Assembly: GCF_964019385.1 (NCBI RefSeq)
Contig: NC_088646.1
Location: 14,771,905 to 14,835,904, forward strand
Source of the DNA: Sycon ciliatum
Taxonomy: Eukaryota > Porifera > Calcarea > Leucosolenida > Sycettidae
Length of the DNA: 64,000 bases
Direction of reading: 5' to 3'
Under the pieces are notes generated by a model. That model was given only the letters and a program-made list of their open reading frames with translations, had not been told where the DNA came from and ran no database searches. This document shows, piece by piece, positions 1 to 12,060 of the stretch (positions within the stretch are counted from its first letter, which is position 1; the number at the start of each line of letters is the position of its first letter). The translations under genes and the position numbers were made by a program.

Positions 1-540
1 CTGAGCGCAAAGGCGAGAAGAGGCGCAGAGGGGAGCGCAAATGCGAGCAGAGGCGCGGATAGGCGCTCTGAGACGAGCAGAGGCGAGAAAAGGCGAGCAA
101 AGGTGCGCAGAGGCGAGCAGAGGCGAGTAGAGGCGCACAAAGGCACGCAGAGGCGCGCACAAGGGCGGGCAGAGGCGCACAGCGGCGTGCGCAAAGGCGA
201 ATAGAGGCGCAGAGGAGCGCGCAAAAGCGAGCAGACGCGCAGAGGTGCGCAGAGGCGAGCAGAGGAGCGCCTGAGGCACGCGCAGAGGCGCACAGAGGCG
301 GAAAGAGGCGCGCAGAGGCACGCAGAGGCAACAGAGGCAAGCAGAGGCAAGCAGAGGGAAGCAGAGGCACACAGAGGCACGCAGAGGCGCGCAGAGGCGC
401 GCCTAGGCGCGCAAAGGCGAGCAGAGGCGCACAGGCGCGCGCAAAGACCAGCAGAGGCGCGGATAGGCGCTCAGAGGCGAGCAGAGGCGAGAAGAGGCAA
501 GCAGAGGCGCGCAAAGGCACTCAGAGGCACGCAGAGGGAC

Positions 541-2200
541 GCAGAGGAACACAGAGGCACGCAGAGACGCGTAGGTCCGTGCAGAAGCGCACAGAGACGC
601 GCAAAGACACGCAGAGGCACGCGCAGGCCAGCGGACGCACGCAGAGCCGTGTGGAAGCGCACAGAGGCGCGCAGACGCGCAGAGGCGCACACAGGCACGC
701 AGAGGCGCGTAGAGGCGCGCAGAGGCGTGCAGAGGAGCGCATGAGGCACGCGCAGAGGCGCACAGAGGCGGACAGAGGCGCGCAGAGGCACGCAGAGGCG
801 AGCAGAGAAGCGCAGAGGTGCGCAGAGGCACGCAGAGGCGCGTATAGGCGCGCAAAGGCGAGCAGAGGAGCGCCTGAGCACGCAAAGGCGTTCGCAGAGG
901 CGCGCAGGGGCGGGAAGAGGCGCGCAGAGGCGCGCAGAGGAGTGCAGAGGCGCGCAGAGGGGAGTAAAGGCGCACAGAGGCAAGCAGAGGCGCACAGAGG
1001 CGAGCAGAGGCCCGCAAAGGCGCGTAGAGGCAAGCAGAGGCGCACAGAGGAACGAAGAGGCGTGGAGAGGCGCCCAGAGGCGCGCGCAAAAAAACAGCAG
1101 AGGGGCAGAGGCGTGCGCAAAGGCGCGCAGAGGCGCGGATAGGCGCACAGAGGCACGCAGAGGCGCGCACAGGCGCGCACAGGGGTGCGGAGGCGCGCAC
1201 AGGCGCGAAGAGGCGTGCGCAAAGGCAAGCAGAGGCGCAGAGGCGCGCTCAAAGGCGAGCAGAGGCACAGAGGCGCGCGCAAAGGCAAGTTGAGGGGTGG
1301 AAAAGTGCTCAGAGGCGCTCAGAGGCGCTCAGAGGCGCGCAGAGGGACGCAGAGGCACGCAGAGACGCGTAGGTCCGCGCAGAGGCGCAAAGAGACGCGC
1401 AAAGGCACGCAGAGGCACTCGCAGGCGAGCGGACGCACGCAGAGCCGTGTGGAAGCGCACAGAGGCGCGCAGACGCGCAGAGGCGCACACAGGCACGCAG
1501 AGGCGCGTAGAGGCGCGCAGAGGCGTGCAGAGGAGCGCATGAGGCACGCGCAGAGGCGCACAGAGGCGGACAGAGGCGCGCAGAGGCACGCAGAGGCGAG
1601 CAGAGAAGCGCAGAGGCGCGCAGAGGCACTCAGAGGCGCGTATAGGCGCGCAGAATCGAGCAGAGGAGCGCCTGAGCGCGCAAAGGCGTACGCAGAGGCG
1701 CGCAGGGGCGGGAAGAGGTGCGCAGAGGCGTGCAGAGGCGCGCAGAGGGGAGCAAAGGCGCACAGAGGCAAGCAGAGGCGCACAGAGGCGAGCAGAGGCC
1801 CGCAAAGGCGCGTAGAGGCAAGCAGAGGCGCACAGAGGCATGAAGAGGCGCGCAGAGGCGAGCAGAGGCGCCCAGAGGCGCGCGCAAAAAACAGCAGAGG
1901 CGCAGAGATGCGCGCAAAGGCGCGCAGAGGCGCGGATAGGCGCACAGAGGCACGCAGAGGCGCGCACAGGCGCGCACAGGGGTGCGGAGGCGCGCACAGG
2001 CGCGAAGAGGCGCGCACAGGCGCGAAGAGGCGTGCGCAAAGGCAAGCAGAGGCGCAGAGGCGCGCTCAAAGGCGAGCAGAGGCACAGAGGCGCGCGCAAA
2101 GGCAAGTTGAGGCGTGGAAAAGCGCTCAGAGGCGCGCAGAGGTGCGCAGAGGCGCGCAAAGGTGCGTAGAGGCGCGCAGAGGGGCGCAGAGGCACGCAGA
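541..2200 (+). repeat. Higher-order block of about 1.65 kb, copy 1
   Basis: This block reappears about 2.0 kb downstream (2,577-4,200). Matching landmarks lie 2,036 bp apart in its first half, for example the rare unit carrying AAAAAAACAGCAGAGG near 1,085 and its counterpart near 3,121. The offset then falls to 2,006 bp, because the downstream copy lacks exactly one 30-base 12-10-8 cassette, and to 1,998 bp further on. The block is ordinary decamer array otherwise. Boundaries are approximate because neighbouring units are alike. Confidence 0.8.
2029..2130 (+). repeat. 12-10-8 cassette (representative copy)
   Basis: The units read in order: GGCGTGCGCAAA (12), GGCAAGCAGA (10), GGCGCAGA (8), GGCGCGCTCAAA (12), GGCGAGCAGA (10), GGCACAGA (8), GGCGCGCGCAAA (12), then GGCAAGTTGA, GGCGTGGAAA and AGCGCTCAGA. 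Each 12-base unit has gained and each 8-base unit has lost one dinucleotide, so a triplet is exactly 30 bases and the 10-base register is restored. Versions of this cassette recur throughout the array, for example near 13,383, 14,171, 16,099, 37,489 and 41,627, usually followed by a unit ending GCGCTCAGAGG. Confidence 0.85.
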
Positions 2201-2576
2201 GACGCGCAAAGGCACGCAGAGGCTAGCGGACGCACGCAGAGCCGTGTGGAAGTGCACAGAGGCGCGCAGAGGTTCGCAGATGCGCGTAGAGGCGCGCAGA
2301 GGCGAGCAGAGGAGCGAATGAGACACGAGCAGAGGCGCACAGAGGCGGACAGAGGCGCGCAGAGGCACGCAGAGGCGAGCAGTGGAGCGCAGAGGCGCGC
2401 AGATGCGCGAAGAGGCGGGCAGGGGCGCAGAGGCGCGCAGAGGCACGCAGAGGCGCGCAGAGGCGAGCAGAGGCAAGCAGAGGCGCGCAGAGGCGCGCAA
2501 AGGCTCGCAGAGGCGCTCAGAGGCGCCCAGAGGCGCGCAGAGGCGCGCAAAGGCGCTCAGAGGCGCACAGAGGGAC

Positions 2577-4200
2577 GCAGAGGCACGCAGAGGCACGCAG
2601 AGACGCGTAGGTCCGCGCAGAGGCGCACAGAGACACGCAAAGGCACGCAGAGGCACGCGCAGGCGAGCGGACGCACGTAGAGCCGTGTGGAAGCGCACAG
2701 AGGCGCGCAGACGCGCAGAGGCGCACACAGGCACGCAGAGGCGCGTAGAGGCGCGCAGAGGTGTGCAAAGGAGCGCATGAGGCACGCGCAGAGGCGCACA
2801 GAGGCGGACAGAGGCGCGCAGAGGCACGCAGAGGCGAGCAGAGAAGCGCAGAGGCGCGCAGAGGCACGCAGAGGCGCGTATAGGCGCGCAAAGGCGAGCA
2901 GAGGAGCGCCTGAGCGCGCAAAGGCGTACGCAGAGGCGCGCAGGGGCGGGAAGAGGCGCGCAGAGGCGCGCAGAGGAGTGCAGAGGCGCGCAGAGGGGAG
3001 TAAAGGCGCACAGAGGCAAGCAGAGGCGCACAGAGGCGAGCAGAGGCCCGCAAAGGCGCGTAGAGGCAAGCAGAGGCGCACAGAGGAACGAAGAGGCGTG
3101 GAGAGGCGCCCAGAGGCGCGCTCAAAAAAACAGCAGAGGGGCAGAGGCGTGCGCAAAGGCGCGCAGAGGCGCGGATAGGCGCACAGAGGCACGCAGAGGC
3201 GCGCACAGGCGCGCACAGGGGTGCGGAGGCGCGCACAGGCGCGAAGAGGCGTGCGCAAAGGCAAGCAGAGGCGCAGAGGCGCGCGCAAAGGCAAGTTGAG
3301 GGGTGGAAAAGTGCTCAGAGGCGCTCAGAGGCGCTCAGAGGCGCGCAGAGGGACGCAGAGGCACGCAGAGACGCGTAGGTCCGCGCAGAGGCGCACAGAG
3401 ACGCGCAAAGGCACGCAGAGGCACTCGCAGGCGAGCGGACGCACGCAGAGTCGTGTGGAAGCGCACAGAGGCGCGCAGACGCGCACACAGGCACGCAGAG
3501 GCGCGTAGAGGCGCGCAGAGGCGTGCAGAGGAGAGCATGAGGCACGCGCAGAGGCGCACAGAGGCGGACAGAGGCGCGCAGAGGCACGCAGAGGCGAGCA
3601 GAGAAGCGCAGAGGCGCGCAGAGGCACGCAGAGGCGCGTATAGGCGCGCAGAATCGAGCAGAGGAGCGCCTGAGCGCGCAAAGGCGTACGCAGAGGCGCG
3701 CAGGGGCGGGAAGAGGTGCGCAGAGGCGTGCAGAGGCGCGCAGAGGGGAGCAAAGGCGCACAGAGGCAAGCAGAGGCGCACAGAGGCGAGCAGAGGCCCG
3801 CAAAGGCGCGTAGAGGCAAGCAGAGGCGCACAGAGGCATGAAGAGGCGCGCAGAGGCGAGCAGAGGCGCCCAGAGGCGCGCGCAAAAAACAGCAGAGGCG
3901 CAGAGATGCGCGCAAAGGCGCGCAGAGGCGCGGATAGGCGCACAGAGGCACGCAGAGGCGCGCACAGGCGCGCACAGGGGTGCGGAGGCGCGCACAGGCG
4001 CGAAGAGGCGCGCACAGGCGCGAAGAGGCGTGCGCAAAGGCAAGCAGAGGCGCAGAGGCGCGCTCAAAGGCGAGCAGAGGCACAGAGGCGCGCGCAAAGG
4101 CAAGTTGAGGCGTGGAAAAGCGCTCAGAGGCGCGCAGAGGTGCGCAGAGGCGCGCAAAGGTGCGTAGAGGCGCGCAGAGGGGCGCAGAGGCACGCAGAGA
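2577..4200 (+). repeat. Higher-order block of about 1.65 kb, copy 2
   Basis: Downstream partner of the block at 541-2,200. It lacks one 30-base triplet of units that copy 1 carries near 1,232-1,261, and it has several substitutions. Its right part overlaps the first unit of the 838-bp series, so the two repeat levels share sequence. Confidence 0.78.
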
Positions 4201-6722
4201 CGCGTAGGTCCGCGAAGAGGCGAGCAGACACGCGCAAAAGGCACGCAGAGGCTCGCATAGGCAAGCGGACGCACGCAGAGGCGTGTGGAAGCGCACAGAG
4301 GCGCGCAGACGCGCAGAGGCGCACACAGGCACGCAGAGGCGCGTAGAGGCGCGCAGAGGCGTGCAGAGGAGCGCATGAGGCATGCGCAGAGGCGCACAGA
4401 GGCGGACAGAGGCGCGCAGAGGCACGCAGAGGCGAGCAGAGAAGCGCAGAGGCGCGCAGAGGCACGCAGAGGCGCGTATAGGCGCGCAGAATCGAGCAGA
4501 GGAGCGCCTGAGCGCGCAAAGGCGTACGCAGAGGCGCGCAGGGGCGGGAAGAGGTGCGCAGAGGCGTGCAGAGGCGCGCAGAGGGGAGCAAAGGCGCACA
4601 GAGGCAAGCAGAGGCGCACAGAGGCGAGCAGAGGCCCGCAAAGGCGCGTAGAGGCAAGCAGAGGCGCACAGAGGCATGAAGAGGCGCGCAGAGGCGAGCA
4701 GAGGCGCCCAGAGGCGCGCGCAAAAAACAGCAGAGGCGCAGAGATGCGCGCAAAGGCGCGCAGAGGCGCGGATAGGCGCACAGAGGCACGCAGAGGCGCG
4801 CACAGGCGCGCACAGGGGTGCGGAGGCGCGCACAGGCGCGAAGAGGCGCGCACAGGCGCGAAGAGGCGTGCGCAAAGGCAAGCAGAGGCGCAGAGGCGCG
4901 CTCAAAGGCGAGCAGAGGCACAGAGGCGCGCGCAAAGGCAAGTTGAGGCGTGGAAAAGCGCTCAGAGGCGCGCAGAGGTGCGCAGAGGCGCGCAAAGGTG
5001 CGTAGAGGCGCGCAGAGGGGCGCAGAGGCACGCAGAGACGCGTAGGTCCGCGAAGAGGCGAGCAGACACGCGCAAAAGGCACGCAGAGGCTCGCATAGGC
5101 AAGCGGACGCACGCAGAGGCGTGTGGAAGCGCACAGAGGCGCGCAGACGCGCAGAGGCGCACACAGGCACGCAGAGGCGCGTAGAGGCGCGCAGAGGCGT
5201 GCAGAGGAGCGCATGAGGCACGCGCAGAGGCGCACAGAGGCGGACAGAGGCGCGCAGAGGCACGCAGAGGCGAGCAGAGAAGCGCAGAGGCGCGCAGAGG
5301 CACGCAGAGGCTCGTATAGGCGCGCAGAAGCGAGCAGAGGAGCGCCTGAGCGCGCAAAGGCGTACGCAGAGGCGCGCAGGGGCGGGAAGAGGCGCGCAGA
5401 GGCGTGCAGAGGCGCGCAGAGGGGAGCAAAGGCGCACAGAGGCAAGCAGAGGCAAGCAGAGGCGAGCAGAGGCCCGCAAAGGCGCGTAGAGGCAAGCAGA
5501 GGCGCACAGAGGCATGAAGAGGTGCGCAGAGGCGAGCAGAGGCGCCCAGAGGCGCGCGCAAAAAACAGCAGAGGCGCAGAGATGCGCGCAAAGGCGCGCA
5601 GAGGCGCGGATAGGCGCACAGAGGCACGCAGAGGCGCGCACAGGCGCGCACAGGGGTGCGGAGGCGCGCACAGGCGCGAAGAGGCGCGCACAGGCGCGAA
5701 GAGGCGTGCGCAAAGGCAAGCAGAGGCGCAGAGGCGCGCTCAAAGGCGAGCAGAGGCACAGAGGCGCGCGCAAAGGCAAGTTGAGGCGTGGAAAAGCGCT
5801 CAGAGGCGCGCAGAGGTGCGCAGAGGCGCGCAAAGGTGCGTAGAGGCGCGCAGAGGGGCGCAGAGGCACGCAGAGACGCGTAGGTCCGCGAAGAGGCGAG
5901 CAGACACGCGCAAAAGGCACGCAGAGGCTCGCATAGGCAAGCGGACGCACGCAGAGGCGTGTGGAAGCGCACAGAGGCGCGCAGACGCGCAGAGGCGCAC
6001 ACAGGCACGCAGAGGCGCGTAGAGGCGCGCAGAGGCGTGCAGAGGAGCGCATGAGGCACGCGCAGAGGCGCACAGAGGCGGACAGAGGCGCGCAGAGGCA
6101 CGCAGAGGCGAGCAGAGAAGCGCAGAGGCGCGCAGAGGCACGCAGAGGCTCGTATAGGCGCGCAGAAGCGAGCAGAGGAGCGCCTGAGCGCGCAAAGGCG
6201 TACGCAGAGGCGCGCAGGGGCGGGAAGAGGCGCGCAGAGGCGTGCAGAGGCGCGCAGAGGGGAGCAAAGGCGCACAGAGGCAAGCAGAGGCAAGCAGAGG
6301 CGAGCAGAGGCCCGCAAAGGCGCGTAGAGGCAAGCAGAGGCGCACAGAGGCATGAAGAGGCGCGCAGAGGCGAGCAGAGGCGAGCAGAGGCGCCCAGAGG
6401 CGCGCGCAAAAAACAGCAGAGGCGCAGAGATGCGCGCAAAGGCGCGCAGAGGCGCGGATAGGCGCACAGAGGCACGCAGAGGCGCGCACAGGCGCGCACA
6501 GGGGTGCGGAGGCGCGCACAGGCGCGAAGAGGCGCGCACAGGCGCGAAGAGGCGTGCGCAAAGGCAAGCAGAGGCGCAGAGGCGCGCTCAAAGGCGAGCA
6601 GAGGCACAGAGGCGCGCGCAAAGGCAAGTTGAGGCGTGGAAAAGCGCTCAGAGGCGCGCAGAGGTGCGCAGAGGCGCGCAAAGGTGCGTAGAGGCGCGCA
6701 GAGGGGCGCAGAGGCACGCAGA
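3437..6722 (+). repeat. 838-bp higher-order repeat, about four tandem copies
   Basis: Four near-identical units run in tandem. The marker GTAGGTCC falls at 4,204, 5,042 and 5,880, exactly 838 bp apart, and another landmark (GGCATGAAGAGG) at about 3,835, 4,673, 5,511 and 6,349 shows the same step. The first unit is 8 bp shorter near 3,480, where it lacks GCGCAGAG-type sequence present in the others. The fourth unit has one extra decamer near 6,370 and loses the GTAGGTCC marker near 6,720, where the sequence switches to a block resembling 2,200-2,800. A length of 838 is not a multiple of 10, reflecting the length-variant units inside. Confidence 0.9.
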
Positions 6723-7400
6723 GACGCGCAAAGGCACGCAGAGGCTAGCGGACGCACGCAGAGCCGTGTGGAAGTGCACAGAGGCGCGCAGAGGTTCGCA
6801 GATGCGCGTAGAGGCGCGCAGAGGCGAGCAGAGGAGCGAATGAGACACGAGCAGAGGCGCACAGAGGCGGACAGAGGCGCGCAGAGGCACGCAGAGGCGA
6901 GCAGTGGAGCGCAGAGGCGCGCAGAGGCGCGCAGAGGCGCGCAGATGCGCGAAGAGGCGGGCAGGGGCGCAGAGGCGCGCAGAGGCACGCAGAGGCGCGC
7001 AGAGGCGAGCAGAGGCAAGCAGAGGCGCGCAGAGGCGCGCAAAGGCTTGCAGAGGCGCTCAGAGGCGCCCAGAGGCGCGCAGAGGCGCGCAAAGGCGCTC
7101 AGAGGCGCACAGAGGGACGCAGAGGCACGCAGAGGCACGCAGAGACGCGTAGGTCCGCGCAGAGGCGCACAGAGACACGCAAAGGCACGCAGAGGCACGC
7201 GCAGGCGAGCGGACGCAGAGCCGTGTGGAAGCGCACAGAGGCGCGCAGACGCGCAGAGGCGCACACAGGCACGCAGAGGCGCGTAGAGGCGCGCAGAGGT
7301 GTGCAAAGGAGCGCATGAGGCACGCGCAGAGGCGCACAGAGGCGGACAGAGGCGCGCAGAGGCACGCAGAGGCGAGCAGAGAAGCGCAGAGGCACGCAGA
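6640..7400 (+). repeat. Second copy of the 2.1-2.8 kb block
   Basis: This interval matches about 2,118-2,860 at an offset of 4,522 bp. It carries two extra perfect decamers near 6,911-6,940 that the upstream copy lacks near 2,400. It follows the 838-bp series, so the series appears to have been inserted into, or expanded from within, a previously continuous block. Confidence 0.7.
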
Positions 7401-8040
7401 AGCACTCAGAGGCGCGTATAGGCGCGCAGAGGCGAGCAGAGGAGCGCCTGAGCGCGCAAAGGCGTACGCAGAGGCGAGCAGGGGCGGGAAAAGGCGCGCA
7501 GAGGCGTGCAGAGGTGCGCAGAGGGGATCAAAGGCGCACAGAGACAAGCAGAGGCGCGTAGAGGCAAGCAGAGGCGCACAGAGGCACAAAGAGGCGCGCA
7601 GAGGCGAGCAGAGGCGCCCCGAGGCGCGCGCAAAAAACAGCAGAGGCGCAGAGATGTGCGCAAAGGCGCGGATAGGCGCACAGAGGCACGCAGAGGCGCG
7701 CAGAGGCGCGCACAGCGGTGCGGAGGCGCGCACAGGCGCGAAGAGGCGCGAACAGGCGCGAAGAGGCGTGCGCAAAGGCAAGCAGAGGCGCAGAGGCGCG
7801 CTCAAAGGCGAGCAGAGGCACAGAGGCGCGCGCAAAGGCAAGTTGAGGCGTGGAAAAGCGCTCAGAGGCGCGCAGAGGTGCGCAGAGGCGCGCAAAGGTG
7901 CGTAGAGGCGCGCAGAGGGGCGCAGAGGCACGCAGAGACGCGTAGGTCCGCGAAGAGGCGAGCAGACACGCGCAAAAGGCACGCAGAGGCTCGCATAGGC
8001 AAGCGGACGCACGCAGAGGCGTGTGGAAGCGCACAGAGAC
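7225..8040 (+). repeat. Diverged relative of the 838-bp unit
   Basis: The landmark order of the 838-bp unit is retained (GAGCGCCTGAGCGCGC near 7,442; AAAAAACAGCAGAGG near 7,631; 12-10-8 cassette near 7,768; GTAGGTCC near 7,942). Short deletions and substitutions set it apart from the four homogeneous copies upstream. It reads as an older unit outside the homogenised series. Confidence 0.65.
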
Positions 8041-11000
8041 GCGCAGAGACGCGCAGAGGCGCGCACAGGCACGCAGAGGCGCGTAGAGGCGCGCAGAGGC
8101 GCGCAGAGGCGAGCAGAGTAGCGCCTGTGCGCAGAAAGGCGCGCGCAGAGGCGAGCAGAGGCGAGCAGAGGTGCGCAGAGGCAAGCAGATGCGCGCAAAG
8201 GCGCGCAGAGGCGCTCAGAGGCGCCCAGAGGCACGCAGAGGCGCGCAGAGGCGCGCAGAGGCGGGCATAGGCGTGCAGAGACGAGCAGAGGCGCGTAGAG
8301 GTGCGCAGAGGTGCGCAGAGGCGCGCAGAGGGGAGCAGAGGCGCACAGAGGCGAGCAGAGGCGAGCAAAGGCGCGTAGAGGCACGCAGAGGCGCGCACAG
8401 GCGCGCATAGGTGTGCAGAGGCGCGCAGAGGCGTGCAGAGTCGTGCGCAAAGGCGAGCAGAGGCGCAGAGGCGCGCGCAAAGGCAAGCAGAGGCACACAG
8501 GCGAGCGCAAAGGCAAGAAGAGGCGCGGAAAAGCGCTCAGAGGCGGGCAGAGGTGCGCAGAGGCGAGCAGAGGCGAGCAGAGGCGAGCAGAGGTGCGCAG
8601 AGGCGAGCAGAGGCGCGCAAAGGTGAGCAGACGCGCACAGAGGCGCGCAGAGGCGGGCATAGGCGTGCAGAGGTGCGCAAAGGCGCGTAGAGGTGCGCAG
8701 AGGCGCGCAGAGGGGAGCAGAGGCGAGCAGAGGCGCACAAAGGCGCGTAGAGGCGCACAGAGGCACGAACAGGTGCGCATAGGCGCGAACAGGCGGGCAG
8801 AGGGGTGCAGAGGCATGCGCAAAGGCGAGCAGAGGCGCAGAGGCACACGCAAAGGCGAGCAGAGATGCTCAGAGGCGCGCAGAGACGAGCAGAGGAGCGC
8901 CTGTGTGCCCAAAGGCGCGCGCAGAGGCGAGCAGCGGAGCGCAGAGGCGCGCAGATGCGAGCAGAGGCGCACAGAGACGCGCAGAGGCTCGCACAGGCAC
9001 GCAGACGCCCGTAGAGGCGCGCAGGGGCGAGCAGAGGAGCGGAAAGGCGCTCAGAGGCGCGCAGCGGTGAGCAGAGGCGCGCAGAGGCACGCAGAGGCGC
9101 GTAGGTCCGCGCAGAGATGCGCAGAGACGCGCAAAGGCACGCAGAGGCGAGCGGACGCACGCAGAGCCGTGTGGAAGCGCACAGAGGCACGCAGAGGTTC
9201 GAAGAGGCGCGTAGAGGCGCGCAGAGGCGAGCAGAGGAGCGAATGAGACACGAGCAGAGGCGCACAGAGGCGGACAGAGGCGCGCAGAGGCGCGCAGAGG
9301 CGAGCAGTGGAGCGCAGAGGCGCGCAGAGGCGCGCAGAGGCGCGCAGATGCGCGAAGAGGCGGGCAGGGGCGCGCAGAGGCGCGCAGAGGCACGCAGAGG
9401 CGCGCAGAGGCGAGCAGAGGCGCGCAGAGGCGAGCAGAGGCGAGCAGATGCCAGCAAAGGCCAGCAGAGGCGCGCAAAGGCAAGCAGAGGCGCGCAAAGG
9501 CAAGCAGAGGCGCGCAAAGGCTCGCAGAGGCGCTCAGAGGCGCCCAGAGGTACGCAGAGGTGCGCACGGGCGGGCATAGGCGTGCAGAGGCGCGCAAAGG
9601 CGCGTAAAGGTGCGCAGAGGCGTGCATAGGGGAGCAGAGGCACGCAGAGGCGCACAGAGGCGAGCAGAGGCAAGCAAAGGCGCGTAAAGGCGCGTAGAGG
9701 CGCACAGAGTCACGCACAGGCGTGCAGAGGCGGGCAGAGGGGCGCAGAGGCGTGCGCAAAGGCGAGCAGAGATGCAGAGGCGCACGCAAAGGCGAGCTGA
9801 GACGCGCAGAGGCGCACACAGGCACGCAGAGGCGCGTAGAGGCGCGCAGAGGAGCGCCTGTGCGCCCAAAGGCGCGCGCAGAGGCGCGCAGAGGCGAGCA
9901 GAGGCGAGCCGAGGCGAGCAGAGGCGAGCAGAGGCGAGCAGAGGCGAGCAGCGGTGCGCAGATTCAAGCAGAGGCGCGCAAAGGCTCGCAGAGGCGCTCA
10001 GAGGCGCCCAGAGGCACGCAGAGGCTCGCAGAGGCGTGTAGAGGTGCGCAGAGGCGCCCATAGGGGAGCAGAGGCACGCAGAGGCGCACAGAGGCGAGCA
10101 AAGGCAAGCAGAGGCGCGCAAAGGCGCAAAGAGGCGCATAGAGGCACGCACAGCTGCGCACGGGCGTGCAGAGGCGCGCAGAGGCGCGAAGAGGCGTGCG
10201 CAAAGGCGAGCAGAGGCGCAGAGGCGCGCGCAAAGGCGAGCAGAGGCACAGAGGCGCGGGTAACCGCAAGCAGAGGCGCGGAAAGGCGCTCAGAAGCGCG
10301 CAGCGGTGCGCAGAGGCGCGCAGAGGTGCGCAGAGGCGCGCAGAGGGGCGCAGAGGCGCGCAAAGGCACGCCGAGACGCGTAGATCCGCGCAGAGGCGCG
10401 CAGAGACGCGCAAAGGCACGTAGAGGCACGCAGAGGCGAGCAGACGCACGCAGAGCCGTGTGGAAGCGCACAGAGGCGCGCAGAGGTGCACAGAGGCACG
10501 CAGAGGCGCGTAGAGGCGAGCAGAGGCGAGCAGAGGCGCGTAGATGCGCACAGAGGCGATCAGAGGCGCGCAGAGGCACGCATAGCCGAGCAGTGGAGCG
10601 CAGAGGCGCGCAGAGGTGCGCATAGGCACGCAGAGGCGCGCAGAAATGCGCAGAGGCGCGCAGAGGCACGCAGAGGCGCGCAGAGGCGAGCAGAGGCCAG
10701 CAGAGGCACGTAGAGGCAAGAAGAGGCGCGCAGAGGCTCGCAGAGGCGCTCAGAGGCGCGCAGAGGCGCGCAGAGGCACGCAGAGGCGCGCAGAGGTGCG
10801 CAGAGGCGAGCAGAGGCGAGCAGCGGTGCGCAGAGGCAAGCAGAGGCGCGCAAAGGCTCGCAGAGGCGCTCAGAGGCGCCCAGAGGCACTCAGAGGCGCG
10901 CAGAGGCGCGCAGAGGCGGCTATAGGCGTGCAGAGGCGCGCAAAGGCGCGTAGAGGTGCGCAGAGGCGCGCAGAGGGGAGCAGAGGAAAGGCAGAGGCGC

Positions 11001-11600
11001 ACAGAGGCGAGCAGAGGCAAGCAGAGGCGCGCAAAGCCGTGTAGAGCCGCACAGAGGCACGCACAGGCCGGCAGAGGCGCGCAGAAGCGTGCGCAAAAGT
11101 GAGCAGAGAAGCAGAGGCACAAAGGCGCGGGCAACGGCAAGCAGAGGCGCGGAAAGGCGCTCAGAGGCCCATAGCGGTGCGCAGAGGCGCGCAGAGGCAC
11201 GCAGAGGCGCTTAGGTCCGCGCAGAGGCGCGCAGAGACACGCAAAGGCACGCAGAGGCATGCAGAGGCGAGCGGACGCACGCAGAGGTGTGTGGCAGCGC
11301 ACAGAGGCGCGCAGAGGTGCGCAGAGGCGCGTAGAGGTGCGCAGAGGCGAGCAGAGGAGCGCCTGAGACACGAGCAGAGGCGCACAGAGGCGGACAGAGG
11401 CACGCAGAGGCACGCAGAAGCGAGCAGTGGAGCGCAGAGGCACGCAGAGGCGCGCAGAGGCGCGCAGAGGCACGCACAGGCACGCAGAGGCCAGCAGAGG
11501 CCAGCAGAGGCGCGCAGAGGCAGGCAGAGGCGCGCAAAGGCTCGCAGCGGCGCTCAGAGGCACGCAGAGGCGCGGAGAGGCGCCCAGAGGCGCGCAAGGG
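8041..11600 (+). repeat. Irregular decamer array, no clear higher-order period
   Basis: The same cassettes occur here (12-10-8 triplets near 8,447, 9,763 and 10,193; GTGTGGAAGCGCACAG near 9,169 and 10,459), but spacing is variable and I find no tandem block repeated at high identity. No gene, promoter or RNA structure is visible. Confidence 0.75.
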
Positions 11601-12060
11601 CGGGCATAGGCGCGCAAAGGCGCGTAGAGGTGCGAAGAGGCGCGCATAGGGGAGCAGAGGCACGCAGAGGCGCACAGAGGCGAGCAGAGGCAAGCAGAGG
11701 CGTGCAAAGGCGCGCAGAGGCGTGCGCAAAGGCGAGCAGAGGCGCAGATGCGTGCGCAAAGGCGAGCAGAGGCATAGAGGCGCGGGCAACCGCAAGCAGA
11801 GGCGCGGAAAGGCGCTCAGAAGCGCATAGGCGGGCATAGGCGCGCAAAGGCGCGTAGAGGTGCGCAGAGGCGCGCATAGGGGAGCAGAGGCACGCAGAGG
11901 CGCACAGAGGCGAGCAGAGGCAAGCAGAGGCGTGCAAAGGCGCGCAGAGGCGTGCGCAAAGGCGAGCAGAGGCGCAGATGCGTGCGCAAAGGCGAGCAGA
12001 GGCATAGAGGCGCGGGCAACCGCAAGCAGAGGCGCGGAAAGGCGCTCAGAAGCGCGCAGA
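11601..12060 (+). repeat. 230-bp tandem duplication
   Basis: Two copies, 11,601-11,830 and 11,831-12,060, both open with CGGGCATAGGCGCGCAAAGG and contain a 12-10-8 cassette followed by CGCGGGCAACCGCAAGCAG. The only difference I found in the aligned bodies is TGCGAAGAGG at 11,631 against TGCGCAGAGG at 11,861. Such identity implies a very recent event or recent conversion. Confidence 0.88.

Noticed and set aside
1185..2321. Long plus-strand Arg/Ala/Gln/Glu-rich frames that resemble basic or coiled-coil repeat proteins
   Set aside because: Same cause: the decamer read in three-base steps gives a 10-residue period in every phase. The resemblance is compositional.
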